From positions 186,001-250,000 of the forward strand of contig CAWGTX010000001.1 of assembly GCA_963825585.1 (NCBI GenBank): a stretch of 64,000 bases of DNA, given 5' to 3'. Source of the stretch: JAOUGY01 sp963825585. Its GTDB lineage: Bacteria; Actinomycetota; Acidimicrobiia; Spongiisociales; ZC4RG35. Shown here one piece after another: positions 1 to 7,766 of the stretch. The position numbers and the translations under genes were made by a program. Position 1 is the stretch's first letter; each line of letters begins with the position of its first letter. The notes under the pieces are model-generated. The model searched no databases. It was given only the letters and a program-made list of their open reading frames with translations, and was not told the DNA's origin.

Positions 1-341
1 GGACGGTCGGCATCGAGTAGACGCTCCACGGGGTCTCGCAGCGTGCGCGCCCACGCCTTGCCCTTGGCGTCGGCGTGGTGGCTGAGCGTGGCGTCCGGGT
101 TCACGGTGAACACCCGCGCTTCGATCTGGGGGCTGGTGCGTGACCCCTTCTCCCCGTACACGAGGATCACCGCCCCCGAAGGCACATCCTGGATGCCTCC
201 CGCCGCGATGAAGTCGCCGACGTAGGCCCACCCTGAGCTCTTGGTTTGGTCGATCGAGTACACCACCTTCGCCCAGTACTTGTGTCGTTCGTCGCCCACC
301 ATTGGGATCTCGACGGCGACGATCGGGACGGTCTCGCTCAT
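1..341 (-). CDS. Conserved protein of unknown function, C-terminus cut by window edge
   Basis: An open frame runs leftwards from an ATG at 341 to the window edge, giving about 113 residues with no stop. The visible protein is soluble, begins MSETVPIVAVEIPMVGDE and contains GWAYVGDFIAAGG and VILVYGEKG stretches; I see no signal peptide, membrane segment or metal motif and do not recognise the family. A TACGCT hexamer ends 6 bases before the ATG and there is no Shine-Dalgarno sequence, matching the leaderless pattern seen elsewhere in the window. Any function would be a guess. Confidence 0.6.
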   Translation of the reverse strand, partial: MSETVPIVAVEIPMVGDERHKYWAKVVYSIDQTKSSGWAYVGDFIAAGGIQDVPSGAVILVYGEKGSRTSPQIEARVFTVNPDATLSHHADAKGKAWARTLRDPVERLLDADR

Positions 342-347
342 TCGGCG

Positions 348-353
348 AGCGTA
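348..353 (-). promoter_or_regulatory. Putative -10 box (TACGCT) of a leaderless promoter
   Basis: TACGCT lies 6 bases before the ATG at 341, too close for a 5' leader with a ribosome binding site. It belongs to a series of TANNNT hexamers at 6-8 bases from start codons in this window. Confidence 0.4.
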
Positions 354-366
354 CCGGGAAGAGCAA

Positions 367-580
367 CCAGCTGACCAGCTTCCAGCCACCAGCCAGAAGC
401 GAGGAGCCGGAGTCGGCAGCACTGGAGGGGCCGGGCCCTTGCGGACCCGGCCCCGGGAGGAGGAAGGGAGGGATGCTTCCCCTTCTCACCTGATGAACGA
501 TCGATCTCGTTCGCCCGTGATACACGAAACCATGGGCGCGCTCTTTGGCGGCCAGCAGCCAGCAGCCAGTAGCCAGCAGC
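367..580. repeat. Intergenic CCAG-rich heptamer repeats
   Basis: The 245-base gap between the two leftward genes holds two stretches of a degenerate 7-base unit related to CCAGNAG. One is at 367-400 and loose; the other is at 552-580 with four regular copies (CCAGCAG, CCAGCAG, CCAGTAG, CCAGCAG). Both have the same orientation here. Related heptamers recur in other intergenic spaces of the window, so this is a repeat family and not chance. No gene is seen in the gap. Confidence 0.6.
427..454. terminator. GC-rich hairpin, possible terminator
   Basis: GGGGCCGGG at 427-435 pairs perfectly with CCCGGCCCC at 446-454 across a 10-base loop. It lies downstream of the leftward ClpP-like gene and upstream of the gene ending at the window edge. 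There is no U-run on either strand, so an intrinsic terminator is only a possibility. Confidence 0.4.
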
Positions 581-586
581 TCTGCT

Positions 587-1132
587 TCAGACGATCCGAT
601 CCACGATCCCGTACTCGAGCGCTTCGGTCGCGCTCAGCCAGCGGTCGCGTTCGGTGTCGGTCCGTATCGATGCGGCGTCGCGGCCGGTGTGGGTTGCAAG
701 CAGACCGATCATCTCGTCTTTGATCCGTGCGATTTCGGCGGCCTGGATGGCGATGTCGCTGGCCTGGCCACGCATGCCTTCCGACAGGTGGGGCTGATGG
801 ATGAGCACGCGGGCGTGGGGGAGGATCTGACGGTGGCCGGGCTCGCCTCCGGCGAGGATGAGGGCGGCGGCGGATGCGGCGATGCCGAGGCACCGGGTGT
901 GTACCGGGGCGCCGATGTGCTGGATGGTGTCGTAGATGGCCATCATCGCCGAGATCTCCCCTCCTGGGGAGTTGACGTAGAGGGTGATGGGTGCGGCCGA
1001 ATCCTCGTGGTCCAGGGTGAGGAGCTGGGCGATGAGCGTGTTGCCGGTGGTGTCGGTGATCTCGGATCCGAGCATCACCACCCGTCGCTCGAACAGTCTG
1101 ACCTCGGGTGGCTTGATCTCATCTGTCCTCAT
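587..1132 (-). CDS. clpP: ClpP-family ATP-dependent serine protease subunit
   Basis: A 181-residue ClpP fold protein, slightly shorter than a typical ClpP because it has little propeptide. The catalytic triad is intact: Ser87 in GIAASAA, His112 in LIHQP and Asp163 in TERDRWLSA; the YVNSPGG oxyanion/substrate strand is at 52-58. I chose the ATG at 1132 because AGGAG sits 7 bases upstream; a TTG further upstream would have no such signal. ClpP proteins normally form tetradecamers with ClpX or ClpC. The gene stands alone, divergent from an SRPBCC/ArsR pair and sharing its operator region, so it is probably a specialised second ClpP, not the housekeeping clpP1P2. That role is inference. Confidence 0.88.
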   Translation of the reverse strand: MRTDEIKPPEVRLFERRVVMLGSEITDTTGNTLIAQLLTLDHEDSAAPITLYVNSPGGEISAMMAIYDTIQHIGAPVHTRCLGIAASAAALILAGGEPGHRQILPHARVLIHQPHLSEGMRGQASDIAIQAAEIARIKDEMIGLLATHTGRDAASIRTDTERDRWLSATEALEYGIVDRIV

Positions 1133-1145
1133 GAGGCATCTCCTG

Positions 1146-1203
1146 TGCAACTGGTTGGTTGCACCCTAGTGTTCCACCTAGAGTATGCAACCACATGGTT
1201 GCT
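1146..1203. promoter_or_regulatory. Two TGCAAC-N6-GTTGC operators in the divergent promoter
   Basis: Two palindromes with the same layout lie 40 bases apart: 1146-1163 (TGCAAC, 6 bases, GTTGCA) and 1186-1203 (TGCAAC, 6 bases, GTTGCT). The first lies just upstream of the ClpP-like gene's Shine-Dalgarno; the second covers the ATG of the SRPBCC gene. The ArsR-family regulator two genes downstream is the obvious candidate to bind them. The 40-base spacing is close to four helical turns, so cooperative binding or looping is plausible. Confidence 0.6.
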
Positions 1204-1590
1204 TCCGATCCCTCGCTCATCCCGCGCACCACGATCGTCTCCCGTCACGTGATGCGAAACCCGGTCGAGGTGGTGTGGAGCCGCCTCGTCGGCGAGCCCG
1301 AGTCGTGGCTCGGCGCAGGGGCCGTGTTGGACGCGGTCCCGGGTGGAGTGGTCAGCCTCGACGGCCATCGAGGTGTCGTTCGCAGTGTCGATCCCGGTCG
1401 CCACCTGTCGTGGGAGTGGAGCGCCGACGGTGATCCGGGGTGGTCGCTGGTCGAACTGTCGATCACGGTCGAGAGCGGCTCCACCGTGGTCGAGGTGAGC
1501 GAACACCTCATGGCATGGGAGCTCGAATCCTTCCCCGCTCAGGACGCCGGCGGCTGGGGAGGCGCTCCGGTCGCGGCCGGTGCCCGATGA
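1195..1590 (+). CDS. SRPBCC / AHSA1-like ligand-binding protein
   Basis: 131 residues if started at the ATG inside the second operator. The alternating strand pattern with WSRLVGEPESW near the N-terminus, WEWSADGDP in the middle and a C-terminal helix fits the START/Bet v1-like SRPBCC fold, usually a hydrophobic-ligand pocket. The gene overlaps the following ArsR gene by ATGA, and SRPBCC-ArsR pairs of this kind are a common autoregulated cassette. The ligand is unknown. There is no good Shine-Dalgarno sequence; a TAGAGT-like hexamer at 1179-1184 suggests a leaderless or nearly leaderless message. Confidence 0.7.
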   Translation: MVASDPSLIPRTTIVSRHVMRNPVEVVWSRLVGEPESWLGAGAVLDAVPGGVVSLDGHRGVVRSVDPGRHLSWEWSADGDPGWSLVELSITVESGSTVVEVSEHLMAWELESFPAQDAGGWGGAPVAAGAR

Positions 1591-1883
1591 AGCCCGACGT
1601 GTTCACAGCGTTGTCCGACCCCACGAGGCGGGCGATCTACGAGCGGATCGGCTCGGAAGGAGCCTGCTCGGCGTCACACATCGCCCGCGACGCCGCAGTG
1701 AGCCGCCAGGCGATCGCCAAACACCTCACCGTGCTCGAAGGGGCCGGGCTCGTGGCCCGTCGTCGGGCCGGCAACCGGGTCGAGTTCTTCGTCACCGGCG
1801 AAGGAATCGACGAAGTCGAGGCCTGGGTGGGTCGGGTTCGGGCCTGTTGGTCGGAACGATTGGCGAGACTGGATCGGGCTTGA
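1587..1883 (+). CDS. ArsR-family winged-helix transcriptional regulator
   Basis: 98 residues. The N-terminal MKPDVFTALSDPTRRAIYER and the helix-turn-helix AVSRQAIAKHLTVLEGAGLV followed by a beta wing (ARRRAGNRVEFF) are diagnostic of the ArsR family. I see no Cys pair of the kind used for metal sensing, so it is likely a ligand- or partner-responsive member. The start overlaps the SRPBCC stop (ATGA), implying translational coupling. It probably represses its own operon and possibly the divergent ClpP-like gene through the two palindromes at 1146-1203. Confidence 0.88.
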   Translation: MKPDVFTALSDPTRRAIYERIGSEGACSASHIARDAAVSRQAIAKHLTVLEGAGLVARRRAGNRVEFFVTGEGIDEVEAWVGRVRACWSERLARLDRA

Positions 1884-1921
1884 ACGCTCTGCTGCGGTCC
1901 GGGCCGGTAACCTGAGCGGCG

Positions 1922-2917
1922 ATGGCCACCCTTCGACTGTTCGCCGGCTTGCGAGATGCCGCCGGGACTCCCCGGGTCGAGGTGCCCGGAACAACTGTCG
2001 ATGAGGTCCTCTCCGAGGCGGTCGCCAGGTTCGGGCCCGCCTTCGGGGCTTCGCTGCAGCGCGCACGGGTGTGGGTCAACGGCGAGGAGGCCGACGGCGC
2101 CGACACGGTGCGCGATGGCGACGAAGTTGCTCTGATCCCGCCGGTGTCGGGCGGCTCCGACACCATGATCACCGCGGTCGGGGTCAGCCCAGGGGCGTTG
2201 GTCCTGGGCGTGTTGGGAGTCGCGCTGGTTGCGGCCAATGTCTTCGGCACGCAGGCGTGGGTCGCCGCTGCCATCGTTGCCGCCGTCTCCGTGTGGGCCG
2301 CCGATGTGGCGAGCGTTCTCACCTCGCGCGGTCGGGACCTGCCAGTGATCCCCGTGTTCGTGACCGTGCTGGCGGCCGTGGTAGCGACCCGGACGTTGGG
2401 AGGTGTCGGTCTGGCCGTCACCGCCGCGGTTGCGGTGATGGCGCCCATGGCATGGGGCGTGGTCTCCGAAACGGCCCGTCTCATCCAGATCATCGCTCCA
2501 ACCGTGTTGGTCTCGCTGATCGCCGGCACCGCCACCGCATCGTTGTTGCATGTGTCGTTCACCAGGCCCACCACGGTGCTCGGCGTCTACATCGTGGTGG
2601 TGCTCGTGTCTGTTCCCGCCGGGGCGTTCGCCGAGCGTATGAGGAGCCTGCCCTTCGGCGACCCCTTCACGGTGGTCGCCTTCACCGCCATCGTTGCCGC
2701 CCTCGTGTCCGCCGCCATGTGGGAACTCGAACTGGCCGGCTACCTGTTCGTCGGGGTGGTGTTGGCGGTGGGCCTCGTGGCGGGTCGCGCCCTGGGTTCG
2801 ATCATCCGAACGCAGGCGGTCTCGCTGGTGGATCGACCCCCCGGTCTCACCTGGGCCATCGACGGCGCCGTCATGGCGGCCGCTCTCTACTTCCCGATCA
2901 TCGCTCTGCTGGGATGA
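1922..2917 (+). CDS. MoaD/ThiS-like domain fused to a multi-pass membrane domain
   Basis: 331 residues in two parts. Residues 1-78 look like a small sulfur-carrier (beta-grasp) protein of the MoaD type: MATLRLFAGLRDAAG start, VWVNGEEADGADTVRDGDEV, and the LIPPVSGG end with Gly77-Gly78. The frame then continues without a stop into about 250 residues of hydrophobic helices, with motifs such as FAERMRSLPFGDPF and a late DRPPGLTWAIDG that faintly recall phosphatidate cytidylyltransferases. A free C-terminal Gly-Gly is needed for sulfur carrier function, so the fusion would need cleavage or has another use. An internal ATG at 2164 lies 4 codons after the Gly-Gly and could start a separate membrane protein, but I see no ribosome binding site for it. 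Confidence 0.65.
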   Translation: MATLRLFAGLRDAAGTPRVEVPGTTVDEVLSEAVARFGPAFGASLQRARVWVNGEEADGADTVRDGDEVALIPPVSGGSDTMITAVGVSPGALVLGVLGVALVAANVFGTQAWVAAAIVAAVSVWAADVASVLTSRGRDLPVIPVFVTVLAAVVATRTLGGVGLAVTAAVAVMAPMAWGVVSETARLIQIIAPTVLVSLIAGTATASLLHVSFTRPTTVLGVYIVVVLVSVPAGAFAERMRSLPFGDPFTVVAFTAIVAALVSAAMWELELAGYLFVGVVLAVGLVAGRALGSIIRTQAVSLVDRPPGLTWAIDGAVMAAALYFPIIALLG

Positions 2918-2943
2918 CGGCGGGTCGGCGGAGGTGATGCCGA

Positions 2944-4113
2944 ATGGCCTCGAACAACGCCTGCATGACTAACATACGCTCGCTCATGCGCAGACGATCA
3001 ACTCGGCGCGCCACCGTCCTCCTGCTCACAGTGGCCGTCCTCGCCACGACCGGTCAACCGGCGTTCTCGGTGACCAAAGCCGAGGTCGACCAGGCGTGCG
3101 CCGCTTCGCAGGCTCAGTACGCCGAATACCTCGAGGCTCGTGCCCGCTTCGAGGAAGCCGCTCTCGCCTACGAGGAAGTCCTCAACGACATCGAAGTCAC
3201 CACCCGCAAGCGGGACAGGGTCGCCAACACGCTCGAGCAGCGTGAGGCCAACATGGTCGAGGTTCAGGCTCGCATCGAGGAGCAGGCCGTCCAGCTCTAC
3301 ATGCAGGGCGGCAACACCGACTCGTTCGTGTTCTTCGCCGATTCGGTCGACGAGTTGATCACTGGCACCGAGTTCCTGGCGGCGACCTCGGAATCGGATC
3401 TCGGGTCACTCGACGATCTGCTCGCCCTCAAGGCCGACATGGAGGGCTTCCAGTCCGAGCTCGTCGATCTCGACGCCGAACTGAGGCTGGTCGAGGCCGA
3501 ACGCGCCGACATCGTCGACACCCAGCTGCAGGCGGCCGAAGAGGAGCAGGCCGCCTTCGGGCGGCTGTCGAGCGAGTGTCAGGACCTCCAGGCCAAGTAC
3601 GAAGCCGAGCAGGCCGCCGCCCGTGCCCGGGCTGCTGCTGCAGCCGCAGCCGCAGCAGCCGGTGGGGGCGGTGGAGGCGGTGGAGGTGGTGGTGGCGGCG
3701 GTGGCGTCGGGGCGATCTCCGGGTTCCAGTGCCCGTTCCCCGGCTCGTCGTTCATCGACTCCTGGGGCTTTCCCCGCTCCGGCGGGCGGCGCCACAAGGG
3801 CGTCGACATGATGGGCGGCTTCGGCAACCCGGTCATCGCAGTGACCAGCGGAACCGTGTCCCTCGGCAACGGCAACCTGGGCGGTCGCACGATTTGGCTG
3901 GTTGGTGGCGGCTACGGCTACTACTACGCCCACCTCAGCGACTGGAACGTGTCCAACGGCGAATCCGTGTCGGCCGGCCAGGTCATCGGCTTCAACGGCG
4001 ACTCCGGCAATGCCTCGGGGGGAGCACCACATCTTCACTTCGAGATCCACCCCGGCGGTCGCGGTGCGGGAGCGGTGAACCCGTACCCCACCGTTGCCCC
4101 GGCGTGCCGCTGA
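2944..4113 (+). CDS. Secreted M23 metallopeptidase with coiled-coil (EnvC/NlpD-like)
   Basis: 389 residues. A basic N-terminus and a hydrophobic stretch (about residues 24-42, ending near AFSV) form a signal peptide, followed by a long coiled coil (about 45-225), an Ala-rich then Gly-rich linker (about 226-256) and an M23 (LytM) domain. Zinc ligands are visible: His284 and Asp288 in HKGVD and His363/His365 in PHLHFE. The enzyme should cut peptidoglycan cross-bridges at the cell surface; the coiled coil is typical of hydrolases regulated at the divisome. The start is supported by GGAGGTG 7 bases upstream. The n-region is long, so a later ATG (2965 or 2986) is possible. Confidence 0.88.
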   Translation: MASNNACMTNIRSLMRRRSTRRATVLLLTVAVLATTGQPAFSVTKAEVDQACAASQAQYAEYLEARARFEEAALAYEEVLNDIEVTTRKRDRVANTLEQREANMVEVQARIEEQAVQLYMQGGNTDSFVFFADSVDELITGTEFLAATSESDLGSLDDLLALKADMEGFQSELVDLDAELRLVEAERADIVDTQLQAAEEEQAAFGRLSSECQDLQAKYEAEQAAARARAAAAAAAAAAGGGGGGGGGGGGGGGVGAISGFQCPFPGSSFIDSWGFPRSGGRRHKGVDMMGGFGNPVIAVTSGTVSLGNGNLGGRTIWLVGGGYGYYYAHLSDWNVSNGESVSAGQVIGFNGDSGNASGGAPHLHFEIHPGGRGAGAVNPYPTVAPACR

Positions 4114-4172
4114 CCGGGCGCCGGTGTCGGCTCCGAACGCGCCCGGCAGTCGTCCCGAAGCGGCGATACAGG

Positions 4173-4178
4173 TAATGT
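4173..4178 (+). promoter_or_regulatory. Putative -10 box (TAATGT) of a leaderless promoter
   Basis: TAATGT ends 7 bases before the ATG at 4186; no Shine-Dalgarno is present between them. Confidence 0.5.
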
Positions 4179-4185
4179 GAACGGC

Positions 4186-4689
4186 ATGCAGTCACGCCGC
4201 CGAATCGATCAGGTGCTCGATCCCGAGTTCGTGGAGGGCATCGAAGGCCTCGATCTCGACGAGATCCGTTCCAGGCGGTCGCTCGCCGGAGACGTCGAGA
4301 ACGAGCTGTCCTACTACCGGCGGCTCCTGCACGGCCGGATGGATCTGATTCGCTTCGAGCTCCGCCGACGCAGCGGCGAGGAGACCCGCTCGCTCATCGA
4401 GGCGCTGCCCGAGATCTTGGCCGATCCCGAGCCCGCCGGCAACCACCGGAGCGGTCGCTACGAGGTCCCCGAGCTCCCGATGCTCCCGGACGTGGGGAAA
4501 CGAGACATCGACCACATCCTCGGCGGTGACGTGCTGCTCAGGTTGGGTGACCTGAGCGATGACGAGCTGACCACAGCCCTGGCGTCGGTGTCCGAGGTCG
4601 AAGTCGAGATCAGCGAACACCGGCGGAGCGTGCAGAAGGTCGAAGACGTCTTCGTGGAGGCGCTCGCCTCCCGATACCGCGTCGGTTGA
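4186..4689 (+). CDS. rsiG: RsiG/AmfC-like anti-sigma factor (c-di-GMP-binding family)
   Basis: 167 residues, helical throughout. Residues 38-53 carry E-x3-S-x2-R-x3-H-x3-D (Glu38, Ser42, Arg45, His49, Asp53). In Streptomyces RsiG the signature is E-x3-S-x2-R-x3-Q-x3-D, which binds cyclic di-GMP so that the protein can hold the sigma factor WhiG; older annotation calls this family aerial mycelium formation protein AmfC. Here the Gln position is His. The family call rests on the motif and on overall size and helicity. No sigma factor gene is adjacent. An in-frame GTG at 4177 is the alternative start, but it would overlap the -10 box. Whether it still binds c-di-GMP is unknown. Confidence 0.7.
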   Translation: MQSRRRIDQVLDPEFVEGIEGLDLDEIRSRRSLAGDVENELSYYRRLLHGRMDLIRFELRRRSGEETRSLIEALPEILADPEPAGNHRSGRYEVPELPMLPDVGKRDIDHILGGDVLLRLGDLSDDELTTALASVSEVEVEISEHRRSVQKVEDVFVEALASRYRVG

Positions 4690-4693
4690 CTCC

Positions 4694-5641
4694 TTGCTCG
4701 CCCAGGTCATCCGATCCGGTCTCGTCGAAGCCGTCCACGGTGGCGCGGTGGCCGTCGTCGATCCGACTGGTCGAATCACCCACCGCTTCGGTGACGTCGA
4801 CCGACCGTTCTTCCTGAGATCTTCGGCCAAGCCGTTCCAGGCTTCCGTGACCCAGGAACTCGGTGGTCCGCTCACCGACGAGGAACTCGCCATCACCTGC
4901 TCGAGTCATGATGGCGACCCCGCCCACGTCGCCCTCATCGAGGCGATCCTTGCCTCCGCTGGACTCGAGGAGTCCGACCTGGAGTGTCCGCCCGACTGGC
5001 CCGGATCGTCGGCAGCGACCCGTCGTGTCGCCCGTGACGGTCACGTCAGCTCCCGGCGCATCTGGCAGAACTGCTCGGGCAAACACGCCGGCATGCTGCG
5101 CGCGTGTGTCGCTCAGGGGTGGCCCACGTCCGGGTACACCGACGCCGCCCACCCGCTCCAACGGGCGATCACGGCGAGAATGGTCGAAGAGTTCGGTGCG
5201 GCAGCGGTCCCGGTAGGTGTGGACGGCTGCGGGGCGCCGGTCTTCCGGGGAACCACCGCCGGGTTGGCCGTGGGTTTCGCCCGGCTCGTGACGGAGCCCC
5301 GCTACGAATCGGTGGCACGGGCCATGAGCCGTTTCCCGGCTCTCACCTCCGGCGCCCGCCACGTCGACCTCCCCATCGCCGTCTGGTTGGGGGGCGTGGC
5401 GAAACGTGGGGCGGAGGGTTGTCTCGGTGTTGCCCTTCCCGATCGGGGAGCCCTGGCGGTGAAAGTGTGGGACGGCGCAGAACGGGCGGTGGCCCCCGCG
5501 GCGCTGGCCGCGCTCGACCAGATGGGGTGGATACCGCACGGATCTCGGAGAAACTTGGAATCAGAACTGGAGCGCGCAGTGTTTGGTGGTGGGCGGGCTG
5601 TGGGAACGGTTGAGGCGAGCTTTGTGATGGAACGACTGTGA
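4694..5641 (+). CDS. Type II L-asparaginase (Rhizobium etli class)
   Basis: 315 residues, the normal length for the family that hydrolyses L-asparagine to aspartate and ammonia and is structurally unrelated to E. coli AnsA/AnsB. Conserved blocks are complete: RSSAKPFQ (Ser43, Ser44, Lys46), CSSHDG (69-74), NCSGKHAGML (Cys127, Lys130) and DGCGAPVF (Cys179); the last Cys/Lys/Cys set corresponds to the zinc site of the R. etli enzyme. The start is a TTG five bases after the rsiG-like stop, giving MLAQVIRSGLVEAVHGG; no other in-frame start fits the family. The next gene overlaps by GTGA. Confidence 0.88.
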   Translation: MLAQVIRSGLVEAVHGGAVAVVDPTGRITHRFGDVDRPFFLRSSAKPFQASVTQELGGPLTDEELAITCSSHDGDPAHVALIEAILASAGLEESDLECPPDWPGSSAATRRVARDGHVSSRRIWQNCSGKHAGMLRACVAQGWPTSGYTDAAHPLQRAITARMVEEFGAAAVPVGVDGCGAPVFRGTTAGLAVGFARLVTEPRYESVARAMSRFPALTSGARHVDLPIAVWLGGVAKRGAEGCLGVALPDRGALAVKVWDGAERAVAPAALAALDQMGWIPHGSRRNLESELERAVFGGGRAVGTVEASFVMERL

Positions 5642-6537
5642 GACGACACCAGGATTGGGCTTCGGCGGGCTTTGCTCTTCCGTCGGTGGCAGAGGCCACC
5701 GGTCCTTTTCCACGTTCCGAGTTTCTCCGCTTGACCGCCACCCCCACCACCGAGATCTTCGAGCATGACTCGGGTCTGGCGGTGCTCTCGATCGACGACA
5801 ATCGGGTCGTGTTCGGAGGCGAGGCCGATCTCACCGACTATCACGCCCCGTTGGGCGACGACGTCGATCGGCTGTTCTCCGAGGTGGCCGCTCAGGTGGG
5901 GCCGGGTGTGACCTTCGACCTCGACTCGCTGCCGCTGGAGGCGGCGGAGCCGGTTGCCAAGGGACTGGGGGCCGCGGGTCTCACCGCCGAGATCGAACAA
6001 CACTCGGTGGCGGCCGTACTGGCATTGCCCGCGTCCTACGAGGGGTATCTCGAGGCGATCGGGAAGAAACAACGCCACGAGGTCCGTCGAAAGCGGCGTC
6101 GCTACGAGGAGACGGTCGGTGAACTCCATTACGAGTCCCACCACACCGCCGGGTACGCCTTCGACGAGTTCGTTCGGCTGCATCGCCGATCGACCGGGTC
6201 CAAGGGTCGGTTCATGACACCGGAGCATGAGGAGTTCTTCCGATGTCTCATCACGACGCCCGGGTGGCGCCTGGACATTCTCAGGATCCCCGGCTCCGAA
6301 CGGGCCGCCGCCTGCCTGTTCGCGTTCGTCGACGACACCGGGATGTACCTCTACAACTCCGCATACGATCCGGACCTCGCCGAGGCCTCGCCGGGCGTTG
6401 CAATCCTCGGCGCAGCCATCGAACAGGCGATCGCAGAGAGCCTGCCACGTTTCGACTTCCTCAAAGGTGACGAGATCTACAAGTTCCGACTCGGCGCCAC
6501 CGAACGACCCCTCTTCCGGGTGACGGCCACATCGTGA
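5638..6537 (+). CDS. BioF2-like (GNAT fold) acyltransferase
   Basis: 299 residues. The C-terminal half has the pattern of CelD/BioF2-like acetyltransferases, related to FemAB: LEAIGKKQRHEVRRKRRR, then FVRLHRRSTGSKGRFM, then GMYLYNSAYD and FDFLKGDEIYKFRLG. Such proteins transfer acyl or aminoacyl groups in cell-envelope or polysaccharide synthesis; the substrate here is unknown. The gene starts at a GTG overlapping the asparaginase stop and its own stop overlaps the mshA start, so it is translationally coupled to mshA. A role in mycothiol metabolism is conceivable, but it does not look like MshD. Confidence 0.72.
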   Translation: MRRHQDWASAGFALPSVAEATGPFPRSEFLRLTATPTTEIFEHDSGLAVLSIDDNRVVFGGEADLTDYHAPLGDDVDRLFSEVAAQVGPGVTFDLDSLPLEAAEPVAKGLGAAGLTAEIEQHSVAAVLALPASYEGYLEAIGKKQRHEVRRKRRRYEETVGELHYESHHTAGYAFDEFVRLHRRSTGSKGRFMTPEHEEFFRCLITTPGWRLDILRIPGSERAAACLFAFVDDTGMYLYNSAYDPDLAEASPGVAILGAAIEQAIAESLPRFDFLKGDEIYKFRLGATERPLFRVTATS

Positions 6538-7766
6538 TCCGCCGCGTCGCCTATCTCTCGATGCACACGTCGCCGTTGCTGCAGCCTGGCTTCGGCGATG
6601 CCGGTGGGATGAACGTCTACATCGACGAACTGTCGCGCACGATGGCTCAACGTGGAGTCGAGGTCGACGTCTTCACCCGCCGTGACGACCCGTCACTCGC
6701 CAAGGTGGTCGAGGCCGGTCCCGGCTATCGGGTCCATCACGTGGACGCCGGCCCTGCCAAACGGCTCCCCGTGGCCAAGCTCGCACGGTATGTCCGCCAT
6801 TTCGCCGAGGAAGTGGTGGCATCGGTGCGTGAGGAGTCCACCAAGCCGGACATCATCCACAGCCACTACTGGCTCTCGGGGTGGGCCGGGCTGATCGTGA
6901 AGCGATCCCTCGAGGTGCCGCTCGCCAACTCCTTTCACACGCTCGGCCGGGTCAAGGACCTGACCCGCCGACATGACGAGCCACCCGAGAGCCTGCTCCG
7001 CATTGCCGCCGAGCACGAGGTGATCGAGGGTTCGGATTGCGTCGTTGCGTCGACCCCGCTCGAGGCCGAAGACCTCATGGATCACTACGGTGCCGACCCG
7101 GCCCGGTTGTGCACCTCCCCGCCCGGCGTGGATCACACCGTCTTCAGCCCGGGCGACCGCTCCGAGGCACGCCATCGACTCGGCCTCGGGAATCGACCGT
7201 TGCTGCTCTTCGTCGGCCGCATCCAGCCGCTCAAGGGTGTCGATGTCGCCGTCGACACACTGGCGGCCGTGCGGGCCAGACTCCCCGAGGCGCGCATGGT
7301 GATCATCGGAGGGCCGAGCGGCCCAACGGGCGACGAGGAGTACACGGCCATCGTCCATCGGATCGAACGGCTCGGACTGGCTGACGCCATCACCATGGTG
7401 GCGCCTGTGCCGCACGTGGATTTGGCGGTCCATTACCGGGCGGCCGATGTGCTGGTGTTGCCATCGCGTAGCGAGTCCTTCGGGCTCGTGGCCGCCGAGG
7501 CGCAGGCCTGCGGGCTTCCCGTGGTGGCCACGCGGGTCGGTGGCCTCGTGCACGTGGTCTCCCACGAACGATCGGGCCTGCTGGTCGACGGGTGGGATCC
7601 GGCGGATCACGCCGATGCCGTGCTGTCGATCATCGAGGACGCCGATACCCGGGCTCGGTTCTCCCGGGGTGCCGCCGACTGGTCGGAGCGTTTCTCGTGG
7701 GACACGACCGCGCACCGCTTCCTCGAGCTCTATCAGGGTGCGATCCACCGTGTCTCAGACTCGTGA
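6534..7766 (+). CDS. mshA: D-inositol-3-phosphate glycosyltransferase (mycothiol synthesis)
   Basis: 410 residues, GT4 family GT-B fold. The MshA signature GGMNVYI is at 24-30, followed by HSHYWLSGW, SFHTLGRVK, the PPGVD hinge, FVGRIQPLKGVD and the donor-binding ESFGLVAAEAQACG. MshA transfers GlcNAc from UDP-GlcNAc to 1L-myo-inositol-1-phosphate, the first committed step of mycothiol, the actinobacterial low-molecular-weight thiol. It starts at GTG overlapping the upstream stop, and the downstream ybjN-type gene overlaps its end. The mshA-ybjN order matches mycobacteria (Rv0486-Rv0487), which supports the assignment. Confidence 0.92.
   Translation: MIRRVAYLSMHTSPLLQPGFGDAGGMNVYIDELSRTMAQRGVEVDVFTRRDDPSLAKVVEAGPGYRVHHVDAGPAKRLPVAKLARYVRHFAEEVVASVREESTKPDIIHSHYWLSGWAGLIVKRSLEVPLANSFHTLGRVKDLTRRHDEPPESLLRIAAEHEVIEGSDCVVASTPLEAEDLMDHYGADPARLCTSPPGVDHTVFSPGDRSEARHRLGLGNRPLLLFVGRIQPLKGVDVAVDTLAAVRARLPEARMVIIGGPSGPTGDEEYTAIVHRIERLGLADAITMVAPVPHVDLAVHYRAADVLVLPSRSESFGLVAAEAQACGLPVVATRVGGLVHVVSHERSGLLVDGWDPADHADAVLSIIEDADTRARFSRGAADWSERFSWDTTAHRFLELYQGAIHRVSDS

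Noticed and set aside
43..225. Rightward 60-codon frame at the window start
   Set aside because: It is antisense to the leftward gene starting at 341, whose frame is open to the window edge and more protein-like.
1148..1150. TTG start for the ClpP-like gene
   Set aside because: It would include the ribosome site AGGAG in the coding sequence; the ATG at 1132 is correctly spaced from it.
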